The position numbers were made by a program, and so were the translations under genes. Of a stretch of DNA of 64,000 nucleotides, positions 16,488 through 25,629 are shown in pieces. The notes beneath the pieces were generated by a model that was given only the letters and a program-made list of their open reading frames with translations, ran no database searches and had not been told where the DNA came from. This DNA is from Myxococcales bacterium (GTDB lineage Bacteria; Myxococcota_A; Bradymonadia; UBA7976; UBA1532): assembly GCA_020633465.1 (NCBI GenBank), contig JACKDN010000012.1, positions 62,001-126,000 on the forward strand, in the 5' to 3' direction. Every line of letters begins with the position of its first letter. Positions within the stretch are counted from its first letter, which is position 1.

Positions 16488-19340
16488 TCACCAGCTGAAC
16501 TCGACCGTCGCCGCGCCGGTGGCGGCGTTGTAGCCGTCGAGCACGATGAAACCGCCGCCGGCGGGCAGCTCGACCTCGAGGCTCGAGAGACGCTCCGGAC
16601 CGCCGTCGTCGTCACAGGCCAGCTCGGAGGCGGGATCGTCGCAGGACGCCCGCGCGAAGAGCACGGTGTCGTACTCGCCCTCGACGACCTCGGCCAGGAC
16701 GGTCGTGGGCTCGTCGACCTCGATGGCGAACACGACCTCGCCAGCGCGCGCGCCGCCGCCGCAGGTGGCCTCGAGGTGGTTGGTCCGGCCGCCGGTGTTC
16801 GTGGCGTAGCGCCCGGGCTCGTCGATGGCGATCACCGGCACCAACGCGGCGCAGGTGAGCGTCTCGGCGCCCGCGCCGGCCGCGGCGCACTGCAGATCGT
16901 CGGGGTAGTCGATCTGGCCGTCCTCGTCGTCGTCCTCGCCGTTGGCGCACACCGGCGGCGCGCCCGCGGGCGGATCACCCTCGGTCGTGTCGACCAGGCT
17001 GCGGCACCCGGTGTCGGCCGCGTCGATGGCGCCGTCGCCGTCGTTGTCCGCGCCGTCGTTGCAGTCGGGCAGGTCGATCGGCTCGATGATGATCTCGAGG
17101 TCGTAGCGCGCCGCGCCGTAGGGCGTGTCGACGGTGACGTACATCGGACCGGGGCGCAGGCGCTCGGCCCTGCGCATGATGACGCCGTCGACCTCGGTGC
17201 CGTTGCTGAAGGGCAGCCGCTCGCCGTCGGCGTCGAGGAAGTCGGTGAACATGTAGCCCACCTTCAGGCTGGGCGTGACGCGCATGGTCACCTCGGCCGC
17301 CGACTCGAGGTCGACGCGGTAGTAGTCCTTCTCGCGCGCGCACACGCTGAGGTCTTCGAACGCTCCGGCCCCGACCACGGCCGCCGCGGCCAGCCGGTGG
17401 TTGTTCCCGAAGGCATCGTCGCAGTCGATGCAGTCGTCGGGCGGCACCTCGAGATCGCACAGCGGCAGCGGCTCGAGCGTGAGGTCGAAGGCATAGGGCA
17501 CGTGGCCCGCGCCGTCGTCGGCCCGCACCTCGATGGTGTGGCGTCCGACGCGCTCGAGCAGGCCGCTGCGCGTCACCGAGGCGGAGTCGCCGCCGTGGCT
17601 GCTCCCGCCGCCGAGGCCCAATGAGCCACCCGGTTGCGTGAAGTGCAGCGTCAGCGGGGCGAAGTCGTCGCCGCGCGGCACGGTCACGTTGACGTGCATG
17701 TAGGTGGGGCCGGTGGTCTCGAAGGCGAAGAAGTCGGAGGGGTCGACATCGTCGCAGATCGACAGGTCGTCGATCTCACCGGCGCCGACCACCGTGCCGT
17801 CAGCGCTGCGGTCGTTCGGCTCGAGGGCGTCGGTGCACTGTCGGCAGTGGGCGTCGGCGGCCGGATCGCAGCGCTGGCCGTCCTGCTCGCACGCGCCCCA
17901 GGCACCCCAGGCCCCGGCCACGCAGCGCCGCGATCGCTCGCCGTCCTCGCCGCAGGCCGCGGTGGCGACGTCGCCGTCGCGGCAGACGTCGGGATCGTCG
18001 CAGGCCACCCAGCCACCCCACTGACCCTGCCGGCAGGTTCGGCGCTGCGCGCCGCGGTCGTTCAGCCCGCAGGCCCGCGTGTCGACGTCGCCGTTCGTGC
18101 AGGCGTCGGGGTCGTCGCACGCGGACCAGGCGCCCCAGTTGCCGTTCACGCACAGGCGGCGCCGGCTGCCGGCCTGGTTGCGGCCGCAGGGCTCGTCCTG
18201 CGCGCCGCCGTCGACGCACACGTCCGGATCGACGCAGCCGCCGTCGTCCATCAGCCGACCGTCCTGGCACACCCGCTCGAGCTCGCCGCGCCCGTTCAGC
18301 CCGCAGGGCAGCGTCTCGGTCACGCCCTCGTCGCAGCGTCGATCGGGATCGTCGCAGGCGCCCCAGGCGCCCCACTGGCCGGCGGCGCAGGCGCGGCGGC
18401 GCGTGCCGTTGCCCTCGACGCCGCAGGGCTGCGGATCCTGCTCGGTCACGCCGTCTTCGCACACGTCGGGATCCTGGCACGCCGCCCACTCGGTCCACTG
18501 ACCGGCGGCGCAGGTGCGGCGCTGCTGGCCGCGATCGTTCAGGCCGCAGGGGCGCTGCTGCGTGGCGTCGTCGGCGCAGGCGTCGGGATCCTCGCAGGCC
18601 GACAGCTCGGTCCAGGCGCCGGCCTCGCAGGCGCGCCGCTGAAGGCCGCGCCCGTTGACGCCGCAGGCCTCGGCCATCGCGGCGCCGTCGACGCAGGCGT
18701 CGGGATCTTCGCAGGGCGAGAAGGGGCCGAAGCGCTCGCCCTCACAGGTGTGGCTCTGGCGGCCGCGGCCGTTCAGGCCGCAGGGCACGTCCTCGATGGC
18801 GCCGTCGTCGCAGGGGCGGTCGGGATCGTCGCAGGGGCCGAAGCCGCTCCACGCGCCCCCGACGCAGGTGCGCGTGCGGGTGCCGTTGTCCTCGACGCCG
18901 CAGGTCTGCTGCTCGGTCTGGCCGTCCTCGCAGGCGGCCACCGGGGCGCAGGGCGACCAGGCCGACCAGGCGCCGCCAGCGCAGGCGCGGCGCTCGATCC
19001 CGCCCTCGCAGTCGCGGCTCTCTTCCTCACCGGCTTCGCAGGCGGGCGGGGGGCCGCCGTCGGCGGGCGGCGGCGGTGTCGCGTCGCCGGGCGGGCCCCC
19101 GTCGTCGAGCGGCGGGCCGCCGTCGTCGTCGGGCGGCGCGGCGTCGCCCCCGGCGCAGACGCACGCGCCGAACACGCCGTCCCCGTCGCAGGTGCGCTGG
19201 CCGCGTTGGTCGGCGCAGGTGCAGGCCTCGACGCGCCCCGGCGTGCAGGCCGGGGCGGCGTCGGCGGCGAAGTCGTTCGAGCCGGTGGGCAGGCAGCCGG
19301 TCAGGCCGAGCAGCAGCGCGGCGGTGAGGGTCGAGCGCAT
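16488..19340 (-). CDS. TSP1-like repeat lipoprotein, paralogue of the 4804-9117 protein
   Basis: 950 residues. The signal peptide MRSTLTAALLLGLTGC ends in a lipobox, and the following CTPGRVEACTCADQRGQRTC segment matches the N-terminus of the protein at 4804-9117 closely. After a Pro/Asp/Gly linker come ten ~37-residue thrombospondin-1-like repeats (about 100-500), then two beta-sandwich modules of PPC type (about 505-640 with SDFFAFETTG, and 645-760 with KDYYRVDLESAAEVTMRV), two acidic loops (NDGADNDGDGAID, CANGEDDDEDGQIDYPDD) and a C-terminal beta domain ending EFSW. It lacks the toroid domain of its paralogue. Surface adhesion or scaffolding is inferred. Confidence 0.86.
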   Translation of the reverse strand: MRSTLTAALLLGLTGCLPTGSNDFAADAAPACTPGRVEACTCADQRGQRTCDGDGVFGACVCAGGDAAPPDDDGGPPLDDGGPPGDATPPPPADGGPPPACEAGEEESRDCEGGIERRACAGGAWSAWSPCAPVAACEDGQTEQQTCGVEDNGTRTRTCVGGAWSGFGPCDDPDRPCDDGAIEDVPCGLNGRGRQSHTCEGERFGPFSPCEDPDACVDGAAMAEACGVNGRGLQRRACEAGAWTELSACEDPDACADDATQQRPCGLNDRGQQRRTCAAGQWTEWAACQDPDVCEDGVTEQDPQPCGVEGNGTRRRACAAGQWGAWGACDDPDRRCDEGVTETLPCGLNGRGELERVCQDGRLMDDGGCVDPDVCVDGGAQDEPCGRNQAGSRRRLCVNGNWGAWSACDDPDACTNGDVDTRACGLNDRGAQRRTCRQGQWGGWVACDDPDVCRDGDVATAACGEDGERSRRCVAGAWGAWGACEQDGQRCDPAADAHCRQCTDALEPNDRSADGTVVGAGEIDDLSICDDVDPSDFFAFETTGPTYMHVNVTVPRGDDFAPLTLHFTQPGGSLGLGGGSSHGGDSASVTRSGLLERVGRHTIEVRADDGAGHVPYAFDLTLEPLPLCDLEVPPDDCIDCDDAFGNNHRLAAAAVVGAGAFEDLSVCAREKDYYRVDLESAAEVTMRVTPSLKVGYMFTDFLDADGERLPFSNGTEVDGVIMRRAERLRPGPMYVTVDTPYGAARYDLEIIIEPIDLPDCNDGADNDGDGAIDAADTGCRSLVDTTEGDPPAGAPPVCANGEDDDEDGQIDYPDDLQCAAAGAGAETLTCAALVPVIAIDEPGRYATNTGGRTNHLEATCGGGARAGEVVFAIEVDEPTTVLAEVVEGEYDTVLFARASCDDPASELACDDDGGPERLSSLEVELPAGGGFIVLDGYNAATGAATVEFSW

Positions 19341-19500
19341 GAGGATCCCCTGGAAGGCGAGTCGAGGCAGCGACCTTCAGCAAGGCGCGAGCCAGCGAGG
19401 CGGGGGCCGGGCGTGTGATCGGGCGTGATCGGGCGCGCCGAAGGCGTGACCCGCGGCCGAAAGGTGGCACTCTGTGTCACGGGCGGCGCCCGGCGCCGCG

Positions 19501-20256
19501 TCAGCGCTGCAGCGTCGACACCTCGTCGCCCGGCAGCCAGCCCTCGCTGCCGTCGGGCAGCACCACCTGGCGCCAGCCGTCCACCTCGCCGCGCAGGCGC
19601 ACCTTGACGCCGCCGACGAGGATGGCGCCGGGCTTGTACTGGCGGCCCGGGCCGTTGCGCACGCGCCCGCGCTCGGCGGTGACGACGCCGAAGTCGGCGT
19701 CGGCCACGAGCGACGTGCGCCCCCACAGCAGCGCCCCGAAGGCGAGGCTCGCCAGGCCGGTGAGCACCGCGCCGAACCAGGCCGCGGTGCGGCGCCCGTG
19801 CGCCAGCCGGCGGGACAGCGCCAGCAGGGCGAACAGCAGCAGCCAGCAGATGGCGAAGCCGAGCGCGAGCGTGGTCGGCGAGGCTGCGGTGATGAGGGCG
19901 GTGCCGGCGTCGTCGTCGCCGGGCAGCACCACGCGCTCGTCGCTGGTCGACTCGAGGGCGGCGGCGACGGCGACCGTGCGCACCTGCTGCAGGTTGTGCG
20001 CGGCGTCCTCGTGGTCGGGGGACAGCGCCAGGGCCTGCTCGAAGGCGTGGATGGCGGGGCCGAGGCGCCCGGCCTGCGCTTCGGCGCAGCCGCGGTTGTA
20101 CCAGGCGTCGGCGCTCTGCGGGTGGGCGTCGGTCAGCGCCGCGTAGTGGCGCGCGGCGGCGGCGAAGTCGCCCTGCCAGAAGGCCTCGTTGCCCGCCTCG
20201 AGCGGGCCGGCCCACGCCAGCGCGGGCGCCAGCAGCAACAGCAGCGCGCGCCGCAT
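19501..20256 (-). CDS. batE: BatE-like TPR and SH3b protein
   Basis: 251 residues. A signal peptide (MRRALLLLLAPALAWAGP) is followed by TPR helices (EAFWQGDFAAAARHYAALTD, ADAWYNRGCAEAQAGRLGPAIHAFEQALAL, about 20-100), two membrane helices (about 125-185) and a C-terminal bacterial SH3-like domain (GRVRNGPGRQYKPGAILVGGVKVRL, WLPGDEVS). That order is the BatE arrangement of Bacteroides-type aerotolerance operons. It is the last gene of the operon; its ATG overlaps the batD stop by one base (TGATG). The SH3b domain suggests binding to peptidoglycan or a protein partner in the periplasm. No terminator was confidently found in the 160 bp that follow. Confidence 0.82.
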   Translation of the reverse strand: MRRALLLLLAPALAWAGPLEAGNEAFWQGDFAAAARHYAALTDAHPQSADAWYNRGCAEAQAGRLGPAIHAFEQALALSPDHEDAAHNLQQVRTVAVAAALESTSDERVVLPGDDDAGTALITAASPTTLALGFAICWLLLFALLALSRRLAHGRRTAAWFGAVLTGLASLAFGALLWGRTSLVADADFGVVTAERGRVRNGPGRQYKPGAILVGGVKVRLRGEVDGWRQVVLPDGSEGWLPGDEVSTLQR

Positions 20257-22058
20257 CACACCGCCCCCTCGATCTGGCCGACGATGGCCTCGGCGCGGGC
20301 CGCCGCCTCGCCGGCGCTGCCACCGGCGGCCGCGGGCGCGAAGCGCGCGAAGTCGCAGTTCTCGAGCTCGCTGACCAGGGCGCCGACCGTCGCGTCGGGC
20401 ACGCCGCGGTCGCGCAGGGCCTGAGCCAGCTGCGGGTGCGTCAGGCCCTTGAAGGGCTGCTGGAAGCGCGCCTCGAGGTAGGCGATCAGCGCGTTGGCGA
20501 CCGCGCCGTACGCGAGCGCGGGATCGCCCTGTCGCTGCGCGGCGTCCAGCGCGTCGCGGGCGCGGCCGGCGGCCTTGCGGGCCGCGCGGCCGCCCGCGTC
20601 TGCGTCGCGGCGGGCCTGCAGGCGATCGTTCAGCACCAGCCCAGCGAAGGCCAGGGGCGCGCCGAGCAGCGCCAGCCAGAACCACCACGAGCCCGCGGCT
20701 GGCGGCGCGGCCGGCGACAGATCCGCGTCCTGCCGGATGGTGCGCAGGGCCGGCCCGTCGGCGGCGTCGTCCGCGCCGGCCTCGTCGCCCGCGCCGGCGG
20801 CGTCCTTCGTCGGCTCGCCCCGCACCTCGACCGTCAGCGGACGCGTGCGTTGCACGGCGTACCGCCCCGTCGAGGGATCGAAGGTGGGCAGCGACAGCGC
20901 CGGGATGGTCAGGCGCCCGGCCTTCTTCGGCTTCAACAGCCAGGTCTGCGTGCGCACGCCGACGACGGTGTCGTCCTCGTCGCGCACGTCGGTGCGCGTG
21001 GTCGGCGGGAAGGCGCGGAAGTCGGGCAGGTCGGGCAGCTCGAGCTCCGGTGTGTTGGCGATCATGCCCTCGATGCGCGTCTGGACCGTCAGCTGCACGC
21101 CCTCGTCGGCCGACACGCGGCGGCGGTCAACCGACGCGCGCAGGTCCAGCCGACCCACCGTCGGGCCGCGGAAGCCCGCCGGGCGCCCGGATTGGGGCAG
21201 CGCCTTCACCGTCACCGGCAGCGGCGGCGCGCTGCGCTCCAGCTGCTGGCGCCGCACGCGCCGCGCGAAGCCGCCGCGGCTCACCTGCATCTGCGTGGTC
21301 ACCGGCGGCAGCGTCAAGGTGCCCGTGCGGATCGGGAACAGCTGATAGTGCGCCACCTCGTCGCGCACGAAGACGTCGTCACCCACCTGCACCAGCTGGC
21401 TGCGCGTGCGCCCGCGCTGCCCGCGCTCGTGCGTCCAGAAGCCTTCGAGGTCGATCTTGCCGACGTTGAAGTTGGTCACGCGCAGGTCGCGGTTCACGTA
21501 GACGTACAGCCGCGCCTCGACCTGCTGGCCCAGCCACACCTCGGTGGCGTCGATGTCCCAGCCGATGAACACCGCGCGGTCGAAGCCCTCGGGCACGGCG
21601 CCGGCGTCGGGCGCGTCGGCGGGATCACCGCCGGGGCGGGTGGCTTGGTTCTGGCCCGCCGGTGGGGCCGCGGGGCCGCTGCCGGTGACGGTGATCGTGA
21701 GCGGATCCGACTTCACGACGGTGCTGCCGCTGCGCAGCGTGAAGGGCTCGATCGTCAGCTGCCCGGTGGCCTCGGCCTGCAGCGTCAGGTTCAGCACCGT
21801 TGTGTTCTGCTTGCGCAGGCTGTCGTAGCTGTTGCGCTGATAGCGGCCCACCAGGCGGAAGCCGCGCAGGTCCGGCGCCTCGAGGTCGCTCTGGCCGGGC
21901 TGCACGCCGACGGTCTGCACGCGCACCGACAGCTGCACCGTCTCGCCGAAGGCGATGCGGTCGCGGTCGACCGACACGCTGACGGTCGGCTGCGCCAGCG
22001 CGGCGGCCGACGACAGCAGGCACAGCAGCGCGAACGAGACGGAGAGGGCCCGGCGCAC
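20256..22058 (-). CDS. batD: BatD family protein (oxygen-tolerance family)
   Basis: 600 residues from a GTG at 22058; GGAGGA inside the end of the preceding gene supplies its ribosome-binding site, and the gap is 3 bp. A signal peptide (MRRALSVSFALLCLLSSAAA) is followed by several Ig-like beta domains typical of BatD (IAFGETVQLSVRVQT, FDRAVFIGWDIDATEVWLGQ, RRVSADEGVQLTVQTRIEG, about 25-430), a membrane helix (WWFWLALLGAPLAFAGLVL, about 470-490) and a cytoplasmic helical tail of about 110 residues. In Bat operons BatD is thought to be a periplasmic scaffold for the VWA proteins BatA and BatB. The length is within the usual 550-650 range. The Arg-rich tail may contact the MoxR ATPase; that is inference. 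Confidence 0.9.
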   Translation of the reverse strand: MRRALSVSFALLCLLSSAAALAQPTVSVSVDRDRIAFGETVQLSVRVQTVGVQPGQSDLEAPDLRGFRLVGRYQRNSYDSLRKQNTTVLNLTLQAEATGQLTIEPFTLRSGSTVVKSDPLTITVTGSGPAAPPAGQNQATRPGGDPADAPDAGAVPEGFDRAVFIGWDIDATEVWLGQQVEARLYVYVNRDLRVTNFNVGKIDLEGFWTHERGQRGRTRSQLVQVGDDVFVRDEVAHYQLFPIRTGTLTLPPVTTQMQVSRGGFARRVRRQQLERSAPPLPVTVKALPQSGRPAGFRGPTVGRLDLRASVDRRRVSADEGVQLTVQTRIEGMIANTPELELPDLPDFRAFPPTTRTDVRDEDDTVVGVRTQTWLLKPKKAGRLTIPALSLPTFDPSTGRYAVQRTRPLTVEVRGEPTKDAAGAGDEAGADDAADGPALRTIRQDADLSPAAPPAAGSWWFWLALLGAPLAFAGLVLNDRLQARRDADAGGRAARKAAGRARDALDAAQRQGDPALAYGAVANALIAYLEARFQQPFKGLTHPQLAQALRDRGVPDATVGALVSELENCDFARFAPAAAGGSAGEAAARAEAIVGQIEGAV

Positions 22059-22061
22059 CGG

Positions 22062-23507
22062 TCAGTAGTCCTCCATCCGGGGCACCACGCGCAACTCCCG
22101 CAGCGCCTTCTCGAGCTGGGGGTTCTTGTCGTGCTTGTCGAGCGCCTCGATCAGCTGCTCCATGTCCACCTGGTCGGGCTTCGGCGGCTCTTTCGGCTGG
22201 TCGCCCTGGTCCTTCGGCTGCTCCTTCTGCTGATCGTCCTTGGGCTGGTCCTTCTGCTCGTCGTCCTTCTTCTCGTCGTCCTCGGGCGGTGGCTGCTGCT
22301 GGTCGTCCTGGCCCTCGTTGTCCTCGGGCGGCCCCACCTTCAGCGCGTAGATGTTCTCCTGCCGCCCGGCCGTCTCGACGCGCACGGTCACCGCGCGCTC
22401 GTCCTCGCCCTCGGGCACGTTCATCACCAGCCCGTTCTTCGTCGCGCGCGCCAGCGCCAGCGGCGTCGTGCCGTCGGGGCCGAACATCGTCGCCGACAGC
22501 ATCGCCCGCGCGGGATCGAACTGCACCGTCACCTGCCGCTTCTCGCCGGCGGGCGCCTTGATGGCGAACCAGTCCGGGTCGTCGGGGCAGGCCTTCAGGC
22601 CGGGGTGCTCGCCGTCCTCGAGCGGCGTCGCGGCGTCGGGGGTGTCGTTCTCTTCTTTCTGGTCGTCGACCGGGCAGGGCGGCACCACGTCCACCTGCAG
22701 CGTGTACTTGAACTCGGCGTCGCCGGGGCCGTGCAGCCGCGCGTGCCAGACGCTGTCGCTGGGCACGCCGTTGACGCCGACGGTGGCCTTGCCGTCGACC
22801 ACCGGCGCCTGCCGCAGAGGCTCGGCGCGGTCGGGCCCGTACAGCTCGAGGTTCACCGTCCGGTGGTCGCCCTCGGTGTAGTCGAACTCGCCGGTGACCG
22901 TGACGAACAGCAGCGTGTTGGCCTTGGCTTCGATGACGTACCAGTCCTCGTTGGCCGGGCACAGCAGGCGGTCCTTCGCCTTCTCGGGGTCGTAGGGCTT
23001 GGCGTCCTGCCGGGTGTCGTCGGGCTCGTGATCGTCCTCGCGCTTGGGGCAGGGCGGGTTGGCCTCGTACCACGCCAGCTCGAGGTTCCAGCGCGCGTCG
23101 GCGTCCTCGGGGTCGATGGCCAGCACCTTGCCGAACTCGACCTGGGCCGTCTCCCACTCCTCCTTCGCCACGGCGGTCAGCCCCTTGGCGAAGGCGACGC
23201 GCTTGCGCAGGTCGTCGTGGTTCTCGGGGCGCTCCTCGGGCTTCTTCGCCTGATCCTCGGCGACGCGGCGGAAGGCCTGGTCGAGATCGGTCTTCGCCTC
23301 GTCCGGCTTCTGCAGCAGCAGGTGGCCGACGGCGCGCGCGTGGTGCACCTCGGGCGCGTCGTCCTCGACGGCGGACAGGTGCTCGAGCGCGGCCTCGGCC
23401 TCGGCGCCCTTCAGGGCCTCGCGGGCCTTCTCGACGTTCGAGTCGGCGCAGGTGAAGGGCCCGAAGCCGGCCAGCAGCAGCGCGGTGACACCGATGCGCG
23501 CCCTCAT
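22062..23507 (-). CDS. batC: BatC-like TPR protein with two PPC-type domains inserted
   Basis: 481 residues; ATG overlaps the batB stop as ATGA. After the signal peptide (MRARIGVTALLLAGFGPFTC) there are TPR helices (about 22-150, EKAREALKGAEAEAALEHLS, VLAIDPEDADARWNLELAWY). Two beta-sandwich modules that look like PPC domains follow, each opening with a Cys and 'E-P/N-D' motif (HEPDDTRQDAKPY and DWYVIEAKANTLLFVTV, about 155-270; EENDTPDAATPL and DWFAIKAPAGEKRQVTV, about 275-385). A highly charged Gln/Asp/Lys/Pro tract (390-450) and a short helical end (MEQLIEALDKHDKNPQLEKA) complete it. Ordinary BatC proteins are TPR plus charged tail; the PPC pair is an addition. Position between batB and batD supports the name. 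Confidence 0.75.
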   Translation of the reverse strand: MRARIGVTALLLAGFGPFTCADSNVEKAREALKGAEAEAALEHLSAVEDDAPEVHHARAVGHLLLQKPDEAKTDLDQAFRRVAEDQAKKPEERPENHDDLRKRVAFAKGLTAVAKEEWETAQVEFGKVLAIDPEDADARWNLELAWYEANPPCPKREDDHEPDDTRQDAKPYDPEKAKDRLLCPANEDWYVIEAKANTLLFVTVTGEFDYTEGDHRTVNLELYGPDRAEPLRQAPVVDGKATVGVNGVPSDSVWHARLHGPGDAEFKYTLQVDVVPPCPVDDQKEENDTPDAATPLEDGEHPGLKACPDDPDWFAIKAPAGEKRQVTVQFDPARAMLSATMFGPDGTTPLALARATKNGLVMNVPEGEDERAVTVRVETAGRQENIYALKVGPPEDNEGQDDQQQPPPEDDEKKDDEQKDQPKDDQQKEQPKDQGDQPKEPPKPDQVDMEQLIEALDKHDKNPQLEKALRELRVVPRMEDY

Positions 23508-24574
23508 GCCGCCTCCTCCCGCCGGCGCCGGCGGCGCTCGCCCACCAGCAGTTCGACCAGCAGCAGCGCGATGGCGGGCAGGAGCGCCCACTGGAACTTC
23601 TCGCCGTAGGTGTGGCGGATGTTCGCCTCCATCGCGTGGCGCTGCAGCGTGCTCAGCTCGGCGGCCACGTCGTCGGCCACCGACTCGGTGCCGTCGTCGT
23701 GGAACACCCGCCGCGCGTCGGCCGGCGCCTCGGGATCGGACAAGCGCGCCAGGTCTTCGAGCAGGGCGATGTTCAGCTTGCTGTAGATGGGCTTGCCGGC
23801 GCGGTCCTTCTGATAGCCGGCGTGGGTGCCGTCCTCGTTCAGGATGGGGATGGGCTCGCCCAGGCGCGTGCCCACGGCGATGGCGAAGAGGCGCACGCCC
23901 GCCTCGGCGGCCTCGCGCGCGGCCGTCTTGGCCGCCTCGCCCTGATCGCTGGCCACGTCCTCGCCGTCGGTGATCAGCAGCAGCACGCGGCTGCGGCTCT
24001 GCTTGTCGCCGCGATCCTCGGCGCCGGTCAGCAGCTTGGTGCCCTCGTTGATCGCCATCGCCAGGTTGGTGCCGCCGACGGGCATCGCCTTGGGGTTCAG
24101 GCTGTCGAGGTACAGACGGATGGCGCCGCGGTCGTGCGTCAGGGGCGACTGCGTGAAGGCGATGCCGGCGAAGGGCACCAGCGCCGTGCGGTCGCCGGTC
24201 AGCCGACTCATCAGGCGCTCGAGCTCGGTGCGGGCCGAGTCGATGCGGCTGGGCACGACGTCCCGCGCCAGCATCGACTTGCTGATGTCGAAGGCGATGG
24301 CGATGTCGATGCCGGTGGGGCGCAGCGTCTCGGGGCGGCGGCCGTACTGCGGGCGCAGGGCGGCCAGCGTCACCAGCGTCAGGGCCAGCGCCACCAGCAG
24401 CTGCTTGAACAGGCGGCGCTCGAGGCTGAAGGTCGACAGCAGCTTGATCACCAGCGGGTGATCGCCCGCCTGCTGCAGCTTGTGGCGCCGCACCAGGTGG
24501 CCGTAGGCGAAGGCGGCGATACCCAGCAGGGGCACGGCCAGCAGCCACCACCAGTCCCCGTGGCCCCACCTCAT
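23504..24574 (-). CDS. batB: BatB, VWA-domain membrane protein
   Basis: 356 residues. Two N-terminal membrane helices (WWWLLAVPLLGIAAFAYGHL and LLVALALTLVTLAAL), a von Willebrand A domain (about 85-310) and a C-terminal helix (WALLPAIALLLVELLVG). The metal-ion-dependent adhesion site is intact: DISKS (DxSxS), the Thr in GGTNLAM and the Asp in LLITDGED. ATG overlaps the batA stop as ATGA. BatA and BatB form membrane complexes whose VWA domains face the periplasm, and MoxR-type ATPases remodel VWA partners. An Arg-rich cytoplasmic tail ends the protein. Confidence 0.92.
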   Translation of the reverse strand: MRWGHGDWWWLLAVPLLGIAAFAYGHLVRRHKLQQAGDHPLVIKLLSTFSLERRLFKQLLVALALTLVTLAALRPQYGRRPETLRPTGIDIAIAFDISKSMLARDVVPSRIDSARTELERLMSRLTGDRTALVPFAGIAFTQSPLTHDRGAIRLYLDSLNPKAMPVGGTNLAMAINEGTKLLTGAEDRGDKQSRSRVLLLITDGEDVASDQGEAAKTAAREAAEAGVRLFAIAVGTRLGEPIPILNEDGTHAGYQKDRAGKPIYSKLNIALLEDLARLSDPEAPADARRVFHDDGTESVADDVAAELSTLQRHAMEANIRHTYGEKFQWALLPAIALLLVELLVGERRRRRREEAA

Positions 24575-25629
24575 GGGAACCTCCGCAGGACGGTCTGGCC
24601 CAGCAGCACCTCGAGCAGCAGCAGCAACAGGCCCGGCACCAGGAACCAGACGAACATCTCGGTGCGCTCGGCCGCCGCGTAGTCGACCAGGCGCGACTTC
24701 TCGAACTCGTCGAGAATGCTGCGGAAGTCGCGCTTCAGGGCCTGCTCGTCGGTGCTGCGGTAGAAGGTGCCCTCGGTGACCTTGGCGATCTCCTCGAGCA
24801 GGGCCGGGTTCACCTTGTTGTCGACCGCCTTGTACACGCGGTGGCCGGTGAAGACGTCCACCATCTCGGTCGGCTGACGCGACTGATCGTCGCTGCCCAC
24901 CAGGATCGGGAACACCTTCACGCCGCGCTTCGCGGCCTCCTTGGCCATCTCGACCGGCGACACGTTGCTGCCGTTGTCCTCGCCGTCGGTGATGAGGATG
25001 ACCACCTTCGACTTGGCCTCGCTCTCGGCCAGCCGCGCGAGGCTCATCGCGAGGGCGTTGCCGATCACCGTCGCCGAGCCGTCCACGTCGCCCAGCTTCA
25101 TGCGCTCGAGGATGCCCAGCATCACGCCGTAGTCGAGCGTCAGCGGGAACTGCAGGAAGGCCTCTTTGCCGAAGACGACCAGGCTCACCCGGTCGTAGCG
25201 GCGGCTCTCGATGAAGTCGGTCAGCACCTCGACCGCGGCCGTGAAGCGGTCCTTGGGCTCGCGCCCGGCGTTCTGCAGCTTCACCAGGTCTTCGTCGCTG
25301 ATGTCGACGGTGGCCATCGAGCCCGACAGGTCGAGCGCGACGACGATGTCGATGCCCTCGACCTCGGCCGTCTCCTCCTCGGTCAGCTGCGGGCGGGTGG
25401 CGGCGATCAGCAGCAGGGCCAGCGCGGCGACGCGCAGCGCGAAGGGCAGGCGCACCAGGCGGGCGCGCCAGCCGGGGGCGACGCCCTGCGCGCGGTGGCG
25501 CGTGGGGTAGCGCAGGCCGGGCGTGTGCGCGCGGCGGCGCAGCCAGGCGAACAGCACCGCGACCAGCGCGGCGACGGCCAGCGCGCCGAAGCCCACCTGG
25601 GCCCAGACGCCGTAGTCGGGCCAGGTCAC
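24571..25629 (-). CDS. batA: BatA, VWA-domain membrane protein
   Basis: 352 residues from a GTG that overlaps the preceding stop (GTGA). The layout matches BatB: two N-terminal helices (VGFGALAVAALVAVLFAWL, LRVAALALLLIAATRP), a VWA domain (about 90-310) with complete MIDAS (DLSGS, Thr in GSATVIG, Asp in ILITDGED) and a C-terminal helix (FVWFLVPGLLLLLLEVLLG). The extra segment VDISDEDLVKLQNAGREPKD after the first strand distinguishes it from its neighbour. BatA and BatB are sister proteins produced from adjacent, overlapping genes, probably in equal amounts. Confidence 0.92.
   Translation of the reverse strand: MTWPDYGVWAQVGFGALAVAALVAVLFAWLRRRAHTPGLRYPTRHRAQGVAPGWRARLVRLPFALRVAALALLLIAATRPQLTEEETAEVEGIDIVVALDLSGSMATVDISDEDLVKLQNAGREPKDRFTAAVEVLTDFIESRRYDRVSLVVFGKEAFLQFPLTLDYGVMLGILERMKLGDVDGSATVIGNALAMSLARLAESEAKSKVVILITDGEDNGSNVSPVEMAKEAAKRGVKVFPILVGSDDQSRQPTEMVDVFTGHRVYKAVDNKVNPALLEEIAKVTEGTFYRSTDEQALKRDFRSILDEFEKSRLVDYAAAERTEMFVWFLVPGLLLLLLEVLLGQTVLRRFP

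Noticed and set aside
19341..19500. GGCGCC-CGGCGCC as a terminator of the bat operon
   Set aside because: The two palindromic hexamers are directly adjacent with a 1-nt gap and cannot form a proper loop; left uncalled.
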